Assembly (NCBI RefSeq): GCF_002916655.1
Contig: NZ_PPSM01000007.1
Span: forward strand, 1 to 64,000
DNA from: Novosphingobium sp. HII-3
GTDB lineage: Bacteria > Pseudomonadota > Alphaproteobacteria > Sphingomonadales > Sphingomonadaceae
Direction of reading: 5' to 3'
Length of the DNA: 64,000 bases
In this document: piece after piece, positions 18,156 through 26,404 of the stretch
Layout: each line of letters opens with the position of its first letter
Position numbering within the stretch: the stretch's first letter is position 1
The notes under the pieces: generated by a model
What the model was told of the DNA's origin: nothing
The model's database searches: none
Seen by the model: the letters and a program-made list of their open reading frames with translations, nothing else
Program-made: the position numbers and the translations under genes

Positions 18156-18233
18156 GTCCTGCAATGATCGCTCCTGCGCGTTGCCGGGCGTCGCTCATGG
18201 TCTAGGGTGCGGCCGACGTGGGGAGGAGTGGCG

Positions 18234-19244
18234 ATGGCCGGCAGTTTGAGCTTCAGCTACCTGTACGATTTCCGCAATCCGGAACCCTGGAGACGACCGT
18301 TCGAGGGTCTCTACGCCGAGACGCTGGACGTTGTCGCGGAAACGGAGGCGCTGGGCTTCGACGGAGCCTTCGTCCCGGAACACCATCTTGCCGATGACGG
18401 CTACATGCCGTCTCCGCTTGTCACCCTGGCTGCCATGGCCGCGCGGACAAGGCGGATGCGGCTGGGCACCGGGATCGCGCTTGCCCCCTTGTACGAGCCG
18501 CTGCGCTTCGCCGAAGATTGCGCCGTCCTCGACATCCTTTCGCAGGGGCGGTTGCAACTGGGCCTCGCCCTTGGCTACCGGCGCCGAGAATACGACGCGC
18601 ACGGTCTGGATTTCAGCCGTCGCGGCGCTCGCTTCGATGCCTTTCTGGACATCGTTCGCCAATTGTGGGCAGGCGAAACCATCGATCGGGGGGGCCCCTT
18701 CTTCACCCTCTCCGGGGGGCGAGTAAGCCCCCGGTCGGGGCGCTCGCAAATACCGCTCTACATCGGCGGGTTCGCGCCCAAGGCGCTGGAACGCGTTGCC
18801 CGGTATGCCGATGGCTACTTTGGCAATATCGAGATGTGGCCCCTTTACCGGGAGAAGCTGGAGGCGGCCGGCAAGGATCCGGCGGCGGCGCGGATCTGGC
18901 TGCAGGGGCTGATGCTGGTCGTGGCGCACGACAAGGCCGCTGCGCTGGAGGAACTGGCTCCCTACTTCCACTACGTGAACAACAGCTACGGCGCCTGGAT
19001 GAGCGAGGACAACGCGATCGGGATGGATGATCTGGCGATGGCGCCGATGAGCCTGGAGGCATTCAAACGCAGCGGCATCCTCCAGATCCTCACGCCCCAG
19101 GAGGCCGTCGCTCATTTCCGGCACCTTCAGGACAAGGCGCCGTTGGAGCAATTCACGATGATGAAGCCGCCCGGTCTTCCGGCGGAACGCTTCCTCGCCT
19201 ATGCGAGCCTCTTCGCGCGGGACGTTCTCCCGCACTTCAAGTGA
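18234..19244 (+). CDS. LLM-class flavin-dependent oxidoreductase
   Basis: 336 residues from ATG 18234, preceded by GGGAGGAG (18221-18228). Luciferase-like TIM-barrel features: EALGFDGAFVPEHH (about residues 36-49), RRMRLGTGIALAPLYEPLRFAED, GRLQLGLALGYRRREYDAHG and IPLYIGGFAPKALERVARYADG. These form the FMN or F420 site of bacterial luciferase-like monooxygenases. Substrate unknown. An IclR-type regulator begins directly after the stop and may control it or sense its substrate. Confidence 0.9.
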   Translation: MAGSLSFSYLYDFRNPEPWRRPFEGLYAETLDVVAETEALGFDGAFVPEHHLADDGYMPSPLVTLAAMAARTRRMRLGTGIALAPLYEPLRFAEDCAVLDILSQGRLQLGLALGYRRREYDAHGLDFSRRGARFDAFLDIVRQLWAGETIDRGGPFFTLSGGRVSPRSGRSQIPLYIGGFAPKALERVARYADGYFGNIEMWPLYREKLEAAGKDPAAARIWLQGLMLVVAHDKAAALEELAPYFHYVNNSYGAWMSEDNAIGMDDLAMAPMSLEAFKRSGILQILTPQEAVAHFRHLQDKAPLEQFTMMKPPGLPAERFLAYASLFARDVLPHFK

Positions 19245-19251
19245 GGGTGGC

Positions 19252-20049
19252 TTGGGCGAGGGCGAGCGTAGGAGTGACGAGCGGCGGGGTGGCTCTCCGC
19301 AATCGGTAACGCGCGTCATCCGTCTGCTGGAAGCGCTGTGCGCCAGCAACGAGCCGGTTTCGCTGGCGGATCTCAGCCGCCGCCTCGCCACGCCGAAAAG
19401 CAGCCTGGCGGCGCTTCTGCGCGGGCTGGCTGACGAAGATCTGGTGCTCGGCGCGGAAGGTGCCTGGCGGCTCGGCCCCGGCGCTTTCGGGCTGGGCAGC
19501 GCGCTGATGGAAGCGCGGCGGCGGTTGCAGAGCTCCGACCTCGTTCGCGAGGGTATGCGCCGCCTTTCTGCCCGAAGCGGTGAGACGGTGCTGCTGGCGG
19601 TGGGGGACGATGAGGGGGATATGGTCACCTATGTGGACCTCGTCGAAAGCCGCAATGTGGTGCGCTATTCGGTTTCGGTGGGGGACCGGCGGCCGTTCTA
19701 TGCCACCGCCAGCGGCAGGGCTCTGCTGGCGACATGCTCCCCTGCGGCGGTGGAGGCTTATCTCAAGCGCATCGTTCCGGCCCGCCTTTCGCCACGGACC
19801 GTGCTTGGCCGCGAAGCGCTGTCCGCAGCCGTCGAGCAGGCGCGGGCGGATGGCTATGCCCAGACCGTTGATCAGGCGGCGGAAGGGGTGACCGGCACCG
19901 CGGCGGTCGTGCGCGACGCGGCCGGGGGGCTCGTGGGCGCTCTCGTGATTGCCGCACCCACGGCGCGGGCGAGCGGGCGCCTCGATGAGCTTGCCCGCAT
20001 GGTGCAGGAAGAAGCCGCGGCGATCTCGCGCAGCCTGGGCTTTCGATAG
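19252..20049 (+). CDS. IclR family transcriptional regulator
   Basis: About 265 residues from TTG 19252; an ATG at 19201 inside the preceding gene is the alternative start. The winged helix-turn-helix covers SVTRVIRLLEALCASNEPVSL through LATPKSSLAALLRGL; the C-terminal effector domain contains VGDRRPFYATASGRALLA, the IclR signature loop, and GVTGTAAVVRDAAGGLVGAL. It is a one-component regulator that typically binds a small aromatic or organic acid. It follows the LLM flavoprotein closely and probably controls that locus. Effector unknown. Confidence 0.87.
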   Translation: MGEGERRSDERRGGSPQSVTRVIRLLEALCASNEPVSLADLSRRLATPKSSLAALLRGLADEDLVLGAEGAWRLGPGAFGLGSALMEARRRLQSSDLVREGMRRLSARSGETVLLAVGDDEGDMVTYVDLVESRNVVRYSVSVGDRRPFYATASGRALLATCSPAAVEAYLKRIVPARLSPRTVLGREALSAAVEQARADGYAQTVDQAAEGVTGTAAVVRDAAGGLVGALVIAAPTARASGRLDELARMVQEEAAAISRSLGFR

Positions 20050-20184
20050 GTCCTCCCGGCACCCGTCCTCAAGTATCTGCACCTTTCACGGTCTTGTCGC
20101 CTGTTTGTCACCGCTCCGTCACAGAGGGGCGGCAAGAGTTCCCGCAGTCAGGAAAGCACCAGATGAAGGGCGGGCCGAGGGGCG

Positions 20185-20859
20185 ATGCGGCGGATCGACA
20201 TATTGCTTGCAAGCGAATTATCCGGCGGGCACGCGCCATTCCGTCATGGAGAGTTCGACGTCGCCTTCCATCCCTGGACCGACGTTGCCGAACTGCCGCT
20301 GATCGAAGGCGCGCTCTGGATCTTCATCGACTGGGTGTTGCCGGAAATGTCTGGCCTTGAGCTGTGCCGCCGGGTGCGGGCAGACAGCCTGACGTCTCAT
20401 GCGCATGTAACGATGGTGCTGGAGGAGGATAATCTCGAGGATCGGAAGCGCGCGCTGCGGACAGGGGCGGACGATTACATGGTGGGTCCGCTGGCGCGGG
20501 GTGCCCTGCTCGACCGGGTCCTGGGCGCGCGACATGGGGAACAGGACAGCACCGGTATCCGCCTTCTCGCCCAGGGCGACCTGATGGTGGACGTGGCGGC
20601 GTTCCAGGCGCGCTTCAAGGGGAAGCCCATATCGCTGATGCCGAACGAGCTGCGGCTGTTGCGCTACTTCATCGAACATCCCGGCCGCGTCTTCAGCCGG
20701 GCGCAGCTTATCTCCGCTCTGGGCAAGCAGGAGCCGCCGGTGGACGAACGCACCGTCGATGTCTGGATCGGCCGGCTGCGGCGCGCGCTGCGCGGCGCGG
20801 GTGCCGGCAACCCACTGCGGACCGTACGGTCGCTGGGCTACGTCTTCGACAGCTTGTAA
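20185..20859 (+). CDS. PhoB/OmpR-like response regulator with degenerate receiver
   Basis: 224 residues. The receiver domain (1 to about 115) keeps the phospho-acceptor Asp49 (FIDWVLPEMSG) and ends GADDYMVGPL. However, the N-terminal acidic pair is missing (DILLASEL), and the conserved Lys before Pro is Gly101. The output domain (about 130-224) is a normal winged helix: LMPNELRLLRYFIEHPGRVFSR, ERTVDVWIGRLRRAL and VRSLGYVF. Without the metal-binding pair and Lys, standard phosphorylation is unlikely, so it may act constitutively or by another signal. No histidine kinase is adjacent. Confidence 0.85.
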   Translation: MRRIDILLASELSGGHAPFRHGEFDVAFHPWTDVAELPLIEGALWIFIDWVLPEMSGLELCRRVRADSLTSHAHVTMVLEEDNLEDRKRALRTGADDYMVGPLARGALLDRVLGARHGEQDSTGIRLLAQGDLMVDVAAFQARFKGKPISLMPNELRLLRYFIEHPGRVFSRAQLISALGKQEPPVDERTVDVWIGRLRRALRGAGAGNPLRTVRSLGYVFDSL

Positions 20860-20868
20860 GCCGGGCCG

Positions 20869-21477
20869 TTACTGCAGGGTGGTGCCGCCCTCGTCGTCGT
20901 CTCCGGCGCGTCCGAAGAACTGCATGAGCTGCACCAGCAGTTCGCAGCGGGCGGAGAGACCGGGAGCTTCCAGCAGGGCCTGCCGGGCAGCGATGTCGAA
21001 CGGCGCGATCTGCGAGACGCCATTGATGAGCGAGGTGTCGTCCAGACGGCCGACCTGCTCCCAGTCAACCACGTATCCCTGTGCCTTGGCGAACCGGCGG
21101 GCCTCCCGTTCGAAGCTGGCGCGTTCGATGGGCGCGAGCACTTCTTCCGGATCCTGAAGGAGTTCGGCCTCGACCTGTCGAAATGGAGTGGTCACGTCCA
21201 GTTCGCGCAGGATACGAAACCGCGTCTCTCCCTCGAGCATGATGTTGAAGCGCCCGTCCTCGAGTGCCTCCACATCGCCGATGCGCCCGAGGCAGCCGAT
21301 GGAAAACAGCGGGGCGCCTTCGTTCGCGCGGCGCGGCTGGATCATTCCGATCCGGCGATCGCGGGCCAGAGCGTCGCTCACCATGGCGCGGTAGCGGGGC
21401 TCGAAGATGTGCAGCGGAAGCTGTAATCCGGGATAGAGCACCGCACCGGGCAGGGGGAAGATGGTGATCCGCGCCAA
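20869..21477 (-). CDS. LON substrate-binding domain protein
   Basis: About 202 residues from TTG 21477, just downstream of the thioredoxin-like gene's stop (21483). The N-terminus ITIFPLPGAVLYPGLQLPLHIFEPRY is the start of the Lon N-terminal (LAN) domain; IGMIQPRR, GCLGRIGDVEALEDGRFNIML and GETRFRILRE follow as in stand-alone LON-domain proteins. There is no AAA+ or protease part. These proteins are thought to bind substrates or partners; function is not established. The tight pairing with a CnoX-like gene is common in alphaproteobacteria, which suggests a shared protein-quality role (inference). Confidence 0.87.
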   Translation of the reverse strand: MARITIFPLPGAVLYPGLQLPLHIFEPRYRAMVSDALARDRRIGMIQPRRANEGAPLFSIGCLGRIGDVEALEDGRFNIMLEGETRFRILRELDVTTPFRQVEAELLQDPEEVLAPIERASFEREARRFAKAQGYVVDWEQVGRLDDTSLINGVSQIAPFDIAARQALLEAPGLSARCELLVQLMQFFGRAGDDDEGGTTLQ

Positions 21478-21482
21478 CCGCG

Positions 21483-22424
21483 TCAGCCGAACAGCAGCGT
21501 GGAAAGCTTGCGCCGGGTCGCGGAAACCCAGGGATCCTCCAGGCCGATGGCCTCGAAGATCTGCAGGAGCTTGCCGCGTGCCGCGCCCTCGTTCCATTCG
21601 CGATCGGCGGCGATCATGCGCAGAAGCGTTTCAGCGGCAGCATCCCGTTCGCCCGCTGCGAAGGCTGCGCCGGCGAAGGCGAACTGCGCGTCCATGTCCG
21701 CTGGACGCTCGGCGGCGGCGGCACGCAGGGCGGCAAGTTCCCCATCCTCCGGCTTGTCCTTGGCAAGGGCGAGAGTGTTACGGGCGCGCTCCACGTGGGG
21801 ATCGGTGGAAAGCGGTTCGCCCAGAGAATCCAGAACCTGCTCAGCCTCCTCGATCCGGCCGGCGGCAACGAAGGAGCGGACGAGGCCCGCGAGCACCTCG
21901 CCGTTGTCCGGCGCCAATTCCAGGATCTGCATGAAGATGCTTGCCGCCCGCTCGCCATCGTCCTGGGCAAGCGCTTCCTCGCCCATGGCGATAAGCGGCG
22001 CGAGGTCGGGCTGGTCTTCGCCAGCAGGCTGAACCGGAAGCTTCGCGAGGAGCTGGTCCAGCATTCCCTTCAGCTGCGATTCGGTCCGGGCGCTGGTCAG
22101 GTCCGCGACGGGCTGGCCCTGGAAGATCGCATAGACCGTGGGGATCGACTGTACTCGAAACTGCGCGGCAATGAACTGTTCTTCATCGACGTTCACCTTG
22201 GCAAGGAGCACGCCCTTGTCGGCGTATTCCGCCGCCACCTTTTCAAGAATGGGCGTGAGCGCCTTGCAGGGGCCGCACCATTCAGCCCAGAAATCAAGGA
22301 TCACGAGCTGGGTCATCGAAGGCTCGGCCACCGCCTTGCGGAAACGGTCAACTGCCTTCTGCTCGTCGAGATTGAGACCCATGCTGGCCAAGATTCGTGC
22401 TCCGTTTCGTGAAATGTCGGTCAT
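21483..22424 (-). CDS. cnoX: Thioredoxin-TPR protein (CnoX/YbbN-like co-chaperone)
   Basis: 313 residues from ATG 22424. The N-terminal thioredoxin domain (about residues 25-135) has the active site FWAEWCGPCKAL, cis-Pro in QSIPTVYAI, and normal length. The C-terminal half (about 150-313) has tetratricopeptide-like helices, including ALAQDDGERAASIFMQIL and LVRSFVAAGRIEEAEQVL. This architecture is that of CnoX/YbbN. Here the CxxC motif is intact (WCGPC), whereas E. coli CnoX has a degenerate one, so this protein may keep redox activity. It shares a transcript with the LON-domain gene (gap of 5 bases). Confidence 0.9.
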   Translation of the reverse strand: MTDISRNGARILASMGLNLDEQKAVDRFRKAVAEPSMTQLVILDFWAEWCGPCKALTPILEKVAAEYADKGVLLAKVNVDEEQFIAAQFRVQSIPTVYAIFQGQPVADLTSARTESQLKGMLDQLLAKLPVQPAGEDQPDLAPLIAMGEEALAQDDGERAASIFMQILELAPDNGEVLAGLVRSFVAAGRIEEAEQVLDSLGEPLSTDPHVERARNTLALAKDKPEDGELAALRAAAAERPADMDAQFAFAGAAFAAGERDAAAETLLRMIAADREWNEGAARGKLLQIFEAIGLEDPWVSATRRKLSTLLFG

Positions 22425-22512
22425 AGATTGGCTCTTCCGCACCGTTTGTGAAGGGCGAATGCGCCATTGTGGCCGGTTTCGCGGCTCAGTGAAAAAACTT
22501 TGCTTTTTCCGC

Positions 22513-22541
22513 TTGCGACGCCCCTGAACCGCTGCTAGTGG
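22513..22541 (+). promoter_or_regulatory. Promoter of first tRNA-Gly copy
   Basis: TTGCGA (22513-22518), a 17-bp spacer, then TAGTGG (22536-22541). The same arrangement and the string GAACCGCTGCTAGTGG occur before the second tRNA-Gly copy. Conservation between the copies is the main support; the -10 element is weak against the E. coli consensus. Confidence 0.5.
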
Positions 22542-22593
22542 GCCGCCTCCACCCCGGACCCGCCGCTTAGGCAGCGGGCTTCGAAGCGCCAGA

Positions 22594-22668
22594 GCGGGCG
22601 TAGCTCAGGGGTAGAGCACAACCTTGCCAAGGTTGGGGTCGAGGGTTCGAATCCCTTCGCCCGCTCCA
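22594..22668 (+). tRNA. tRNA-Gly (GCC)
   Basis: 75 bases including encoded CCA (22666-22668). Acceptor stem GCGGGCG/CGCCCGC, D-loop TAGCTCAGGGGTAGAGC, anticodon stem CAACC/GGTTG with anticodon GCC at 22626-22628, T arm GAGGGTTCGAATCCCTT, discriminator U as in bacterial tRNA-Gly. An identical copy lies at 23229-23303. Confidence 0.97.
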
Positions 22669-22782
22669 GTTTCCTTTCATCGCGAACATATTTCCCCTTC
22701 GGGGTCAGCGCGTGGTTTTCCGGCGCACGATGAGGGTAAGTTCGATTTGAAACATTCACATTCCGCCGCGATAGTCGCGCGC

Positions 22783-23127
22783 ATGCAGAACCTCTTCCGA
22801 ATCCTGTTCTGGCTGGCGCTTGTCCTGGCCGTCACGATGGCCGTGCTCCCGCATCCGCCAACCCTGCCGGGTGCGCCTAGCGACAAGCTGCAGCACATGA
22901 TGGCCTTCGCCACGCTCGCGGTGCTGGCCGTGCTCGGTCATCCGCGCGTGCCCAAGCTGGTTATCGCTCTCGCCCTTGTCGCCCTGGGAGGCGCGATCGA
23001 GGTCGTGCAGATGATTCCCTCTCTCAATCGCGATGCGGAGATGGCGGATCTGGTGGCAGACGGCTTTGCCGTGCTGGTCATGTTGGGCGGTGTCACCTTG
23101 ATTCTCGGAATACGCAGGTCTCGCTGA
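22783..23127 (+). CDS. VanZ-like small membrane protein
   Basis: 114 residues, four hydrophobic segments. The core LPHPPTLPGAPSDKLQHMMAF is the VanZ-family signature (DKxxHxxAF), followed by GGAIEVVQMIPSLNRDAEMADLVADGFAV, which carries the conserved E..Q......R....D...N/G pattern. VanZ-type proteins are inner-membrane proteins linked to teicoplanin resistance in enterococci, but most homologues have unknown roles. It lies between two identical tRNA-Gly genes. Confidence 0.8.
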   Translation: MQNLFRILFWLALVLAVTMAVLPHPPTLPGAPSDKLQHMMAFATLAVLAVLGHPRVPKLVIALALVALGGAIEVVQMIPSLNRDAEMADLVADGFAVLVMLGGVTLILGIRRSR

Positions 23128-23147
23128 AGTTTTTGTGAAAGCGCCTC

Positions 23148-23176
23148 TTGCAGAGGGTGAGAACCGCTGCTAGTGG
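23148..23176 (+). promoter_or_regulatory. Promoter of second tRNA-Gly copy
   Basis: TTGCAG (23148-23153), 17-bp spacer, TAGTGG (23171-23176). It matches the element before the first copy, with the identical 16-base string ending in TAGTGG. Confidence 0.5.
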
Positions 23177-23228
23177 CCCCTCCACCCGATCGGAAGGCGC
23201 TTTCGCCGCCGATCCACCAAACGCCAGA

Positions 23229-23303
23229 GCGGGCGTAGCTCAGGGGTAGAGCACAACCTTGCCAAGGTTGGGGTCGAGGGTTCGAATCCCTTCGCCCGCT
23301 CCA
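23229..23303 (+). tRNA. tRNA-Gly (GCC), second copy
   Basis: Same 75-base sequence as the copy at 22594-22668, with anticodon GCC at 23261-23263 and encoded CCA at 23301-23303. The upstream CGCCAGA and downstream GTTT are shared with the first copy, so the duplication extends slightly beyond the gene. Confidence 0.97.
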
Positions 23304-23432
23304 GTTTGCCTTACAACCGACATCTATAAACACGCCACCTGCCCATTTTTCAGATGGTGCGTTGCGCTTCGCGGGTCGCTCTCAAGTGGCTGCCGGACGG
23401 GACGAAGTCCGCGCCCGGCCGGCTGGTGCAGC

Positions 23433-24779
23433 TCAGTCGCCTGCCACCGTCATGCCATCGATGCGAAGGGTGGGCACGTTGACCGCGCGATGCCATTCAA
23501 GGTCGTTGGCAGGCGTCAGCTCGCGGAACATGCGCAGCAGGTTGCCCGCGATGGTGAATTCGGCGATCGGGCCGGCCAGTTCTCCATCTGCGATACGGAA
23601 ACCGGCGGCACCCCGGCTGTAGTCGCCGGTCACGCCATTGACGCCCTGTCCGATCAGTTCCGTGACGTAGACGCCGTCAGCGATGCCGGCCATCAGTTCG
23701 GCAGGCGTCGCGGTCCCCGCCGCAAGGTGGACGTTGCCGGCGGAAATGCCTGGCGCACCGCCTCCATTGCGGGCGGCATGGCCAGTGGGCGCAAGGTTGA
23801 GCTGGCGGGCGGAGGCAGAATCAAGGAGCCAGCCGGTCAGGCGGCCATCCTCGATGATGTTGCGCGCGCTCGTCGCCAGGCCTTCGCCATCGAAGGGCCG
23901 GGAGCGCAGGCCGCGCGGCATGTGCGGATCATCCACGACCAGCACGCCCGGCGCGAAGATCTGCTCATCCAGCTTGTCGAGCAGGAAGCTGGAGCGCCGC
24001 GCGATGGCATTGCCCGTGATCGCGCCGAGCAGGTGCCCGACGATGGAGCCGGAGACGCGCGGGTCGAAGATGACCGGCAGGACGCCGCCCTTCATCTTGC
24101 CCGATCCCAGTTTCGCCACCGCTCGTTCCCCTGCGAGGCGGCCGATGTCGGCGGGCGAGGGCAGGTCCGCGTAGTGGTGCGCGCTCCGCCATGCGTTGTC
24201 GCGCTGCTTTTCCGCACCGTCACCGCTGACGACCGATGTGCTGAGGGAGTGGCTTGTCGAACCGTAGGCGCCCGCGAAGCCATGGCTGGTCGCAAGCGCG
24301 AAGACCCCGTGTCCGAAGCTTGCTGTGGCGCCGTCCGAGTTAGTGATGCCTTTCAAGGCGCGCGCCGAATCCTCGGCTTCCAGCGCGGCCTCTCGCAGCG
24401 CCTCGGGGGAGGGTTCGTGCGTATCGATGAGGTCGAGATGGGGGAAAGGGCCGCGGGTGAGGCGGTCCTGCGGAGCAAGGCCGGCGAATGCATCCTCCGG
24501 CGCAGCGCGGGCCATGTCGATGGCCCGTGCGGCCAGTTCGTCCAGGGCGGCGGGGGAGAGGTCCGAAGATCCGATGCTGGCAGAGCGCTGACCGATGAAC
24601 ACCCGCAGTGCGATATGTTCGCTCTCCGACCGCTCCACGTCCTCCAGCTTGCCGAGCCTTACCTGGATGCCTTCCGAGGAGCTTGCGCCATATACGGCGT
24701 CGGCAGCTTCGGCTCCGGCCCTGCGCGCGCGCTCGACGAGATCGAAAGCCCGATCCTTTGCCTGATCCGGACTGAGCAT
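23433..24779 (-). CDS. pmbA: TldD/PmbA family metalloprotease component PmbA (TldE)
   Basis: 448 residues. The N-terminal half carries DLVERARRAGAEAADAVYG and DVERSESEHIALRVFIGQRSAS; the C-terminal half has KGGVLPVIFDPRVSGSIVGHLLGAITG, RSRPFDGEGLATSARNIIEDG and GVNGVTGDYSRGAAGFRIADGEL. All are typical of PmbA. It lacks the HExxxH zinc motif of TldD, as expected for the TldE/PmbA partner. The TldD/E heterodimer trims peptides, for example microcin or CcdA; TldD is not in this window. Confidence 0.93.
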   Translation of the reverse strand: MLSPDQAKDRAFDLVERARRAGAEAADAVYGASSSEGIQVRLGKLEDVERSESEHIALRVFIGQRSASIGSSDLSPAALDELAARAIDMARAAPEDAFAGLAPQDRLTRGPFPHLDLIDTHEPSPEALREAALEAEDSARALKGITNSDGATASFGHGVFALATSHGFAGAYGSTSHSLSTSVVSGDGAEKQRDNAWRSAHHYADLPSPADIGRLAGERAVAKLGSGKMKGGVLPVIFDPRVSGSIVGHLLGAITGNAIARRSSFLLDKLDEQIFAPGVLVVDDPHMPRGLRSRPFDGEGLATSARNIIEDGRLTGWLLDSASARQLNLAPTGHAARNGGGAPGISAGNVHLAAGTATPAELMAGIADGVYVTELIGQGVNGVTGDYSRGAAGFRIADGELAGPIAEFTIAGNLLRMFRELTPANDLEWHRAVNVPTLRIDGMTVAGD

Positions 24780-24870
24780 GCCTGTGAACTCCCGATGATG
24801 CGTGTCTTGCGCGTTGCCCTAGTCGCCGTGCCGGCGAAGGGCAAACGGGAGTTTGGAGCGGCGCGGCGCT

Positions 24871-25296
24871 TCAGGCGAAGGCGAGGGAGAGCCCCTTGAA
24901 GATGGCGGTGAGGGCAAAGGGAAGGCCGATCGCCAGAAGCCAGAGCGCAAGCCGGTCGCGCTTGTAGAAGGGCGCAAGCGCGGGGTCATGCGCTCCTTCG
25001 TCGTCCAGCTGCTTCCAGCGGGCCTCGAAGCGGCGGCAGGCCGGGATGATGGCCATGACCAGAACCACAAGCGCGAAGTAGGGCAGCAGCGATCCGCCAT
25101 GGGTCTTGAGCGCGCTTATGGTGACGAAGATCTGGAGGGCGGTGTAAGTGAGCAGCGCGTAGGCGATGTTGTCGCTCATCTTGCGCCGCCAGTCTCCCGT
25201 GGGCGCAACCTGCTCTTCCGGGGAGAACGTCGGCGCGGCGCGGGCGCTGGAACCTCGCACCTCCTGGTGCGCTGGGGGGTGTGAAAGGCGGTTCAT
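24871..25296 (-). CDS. Conserved hypothetical membrane protein
   Basis: 141 residues; ATG 25296 is preceded by GAGGAGAA on the minus strand. An N-terminal hydrophilic part of about 40 residues precedes three hydrophobic segments: NIAYALLTYTALQIFVTIS, LLPYFALVVLVMAIIPAC and LALWLLAIGLPFALTAIF. A charged loop (RRFEARWKQLDDEGAHDP) separates the last two. I do not recognise a family. An internal Met at residue 40 could be the real start. It follows pmbA on the same strand. Confidence 0.65.
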   Translation of the reverse strand: MNRLSHPPAHQEVRGSSARAAPTFSPEEQVAPTGDWRRKMSDNIAYALLTYTALQIFVTISALKTHGGSLLPYFALVVLVMAIIPACRRFEARWKQLDDEGAHDPALAPFYKRDRLALWLLAIGLPFALTAIFKGLSLAFA

Positions 25297-25496
25297 GAGG
25301 GCGGTTCTCCTCGTCGCTGCGACTGTTCCAGTACATCACTGAAAGGCCTTTATGACAAGTTCAGTTCCAATGGCCCTTCGCGCTGGCGGCACGCGCCCGG
25401 TCGCCTGCGCGGTCATGCACGAAACCTGCCAGGGGCCTGACGGTATTGCAAATGCCGTCTTGCCGCGCGCTGCCTCCCTGCGGTAAGCCCCGCGCG

Positions 25497-26294
25497 ATGA
25501 CGGCCGATATCTCGCAGGACCCCACCGCCACCGGCTCGACCGGGGCTATCGCTTCCGCGCTCCTGGCGCAAAACGGCGGGCTTGAGGTAATCTCGATTGC
25601 CAAGAGCTACGACAAGCGCGCGGTCCTCACTGACATTTCGCTTTCCGTGGCGAAGGGTGAAGTGCTCGGCCTGCTGGGGCCTAACGGCGCGGGCAAGACG
25701 ACCTGCTTCTATTCGATCATGGGCCTGGTGCGGCCGGACTCGGGCCGCATCCTGATGGACGGCGTCGACGTCACGCGGCTGCCGATGTATCGGCGCGCGA
25801 TCCTGGGCCTTGGCTATCTGCCGCAGGAAACCTCGATCTTTCGCGGGATGACGGTCGAGCAGAACATCGGCGCGGTGCTCGAACTGAACGAGCCGGACAA
25901 GCACGTGCGGGCGGCCGAACTGGACCGGCTGCTGGACGAATTCGGCCTGACACGGCTGCGCTCCAGCCCGGCGATGGCCCTTTCCGGCGGTGAGCGCCGT
26001 CGCTGCGAGATTGCGCGCGCGCTGGCGGCCAAGCCTTCGATCATGCTGCTCGACGAACCTTTCGCCGGCATCGATCCGCTTTCGATCTCCGACATCCGGG
26101 ATCTCGTGAGGGATCTTAAGACGCGCGGCATCGGCGTGCTCATCACCGATCACAACGTGCGCGAGACACTCGACATCGTCGATCGCGCCTGCATCATCTA
26201 CGGCGGCCAGGTGCTGTTCGCCGGTAGCCCGGAAGCGCTTGTGGCGGACGAGAACGTGCGACGGCTCTATCTGGGTGAGGGTTTCACCCTGTGA
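25497..26294 (+). CDS. lptB: LPS export ABC transporter ATP-binding protein LptB
   Basis: 265 residues from ATG 25497. Walker A GPNGAGKTT (about residues 61-69), Q-loop LPQETSIFRGMTVEQN (LptB-specific wording), signature LSGGERRRCEIARAL (about 163-177), Walker B IMLLDEPFAGIDPLS, and H-loop TDHNVRETL. The C-terminus LVADENVRRLYLGEGF is diagnostic for LptB. It powers the LptFG inner-membrane extractor for LPS or, in sphingomonads, related outer-membrane glycolipids. An N-terminal 30-residue extension is non-conserved. rpoN follows 110 bases downstream, the usual proteobacterial order. Confidence 0.96.
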   Translation: MTADISQDPTATGSTGAIASALLAQNGGLEVISIAKSYDKRAVLTDISLSVAKGEVLGLLGPNGAGKTTCFYSIMGLVRPDSGRILMDGVDVTRLPMYRRAILGLGYLPQETSIFRGMTVEQNIGAVLELNEPDKHVRAAELDRLLDEFGLTRLRSSPAMALSGGERRRCEIARALAAKPSIMLLDEPFAGIDPLSISDIRDLVRDLKTRGIGVLITDHNVRETLDIVDRACIIYGGQVLFAGSPEALVADENVRRLYLGEGFTL

Positions 26295-26404
26295 ATCTGG
26301 AAGGCCCTTCGGCAGGCTGGGAACGGACGGGGGCCGATGCGTGTCATCCCGCTTCGCGTGATCCGGGCCTGACGAGGGATCGGTTCATCCCGGACTGCTG
26401 AGGG

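Noticed and set aside
22594..23303. tRNA-flanked integrative element between the two tRNA-Gly copies
   Set aside because: Only a small VanZ-like gene lies between them; there is no integrase, and both tRNAs are complete with their own promoters.
23259..24899. 546-codon open frame on the plus strand
   Set aside because: Begins inside the tRNA-Gly gene and runs antisense to pmbA. Not a real gene.
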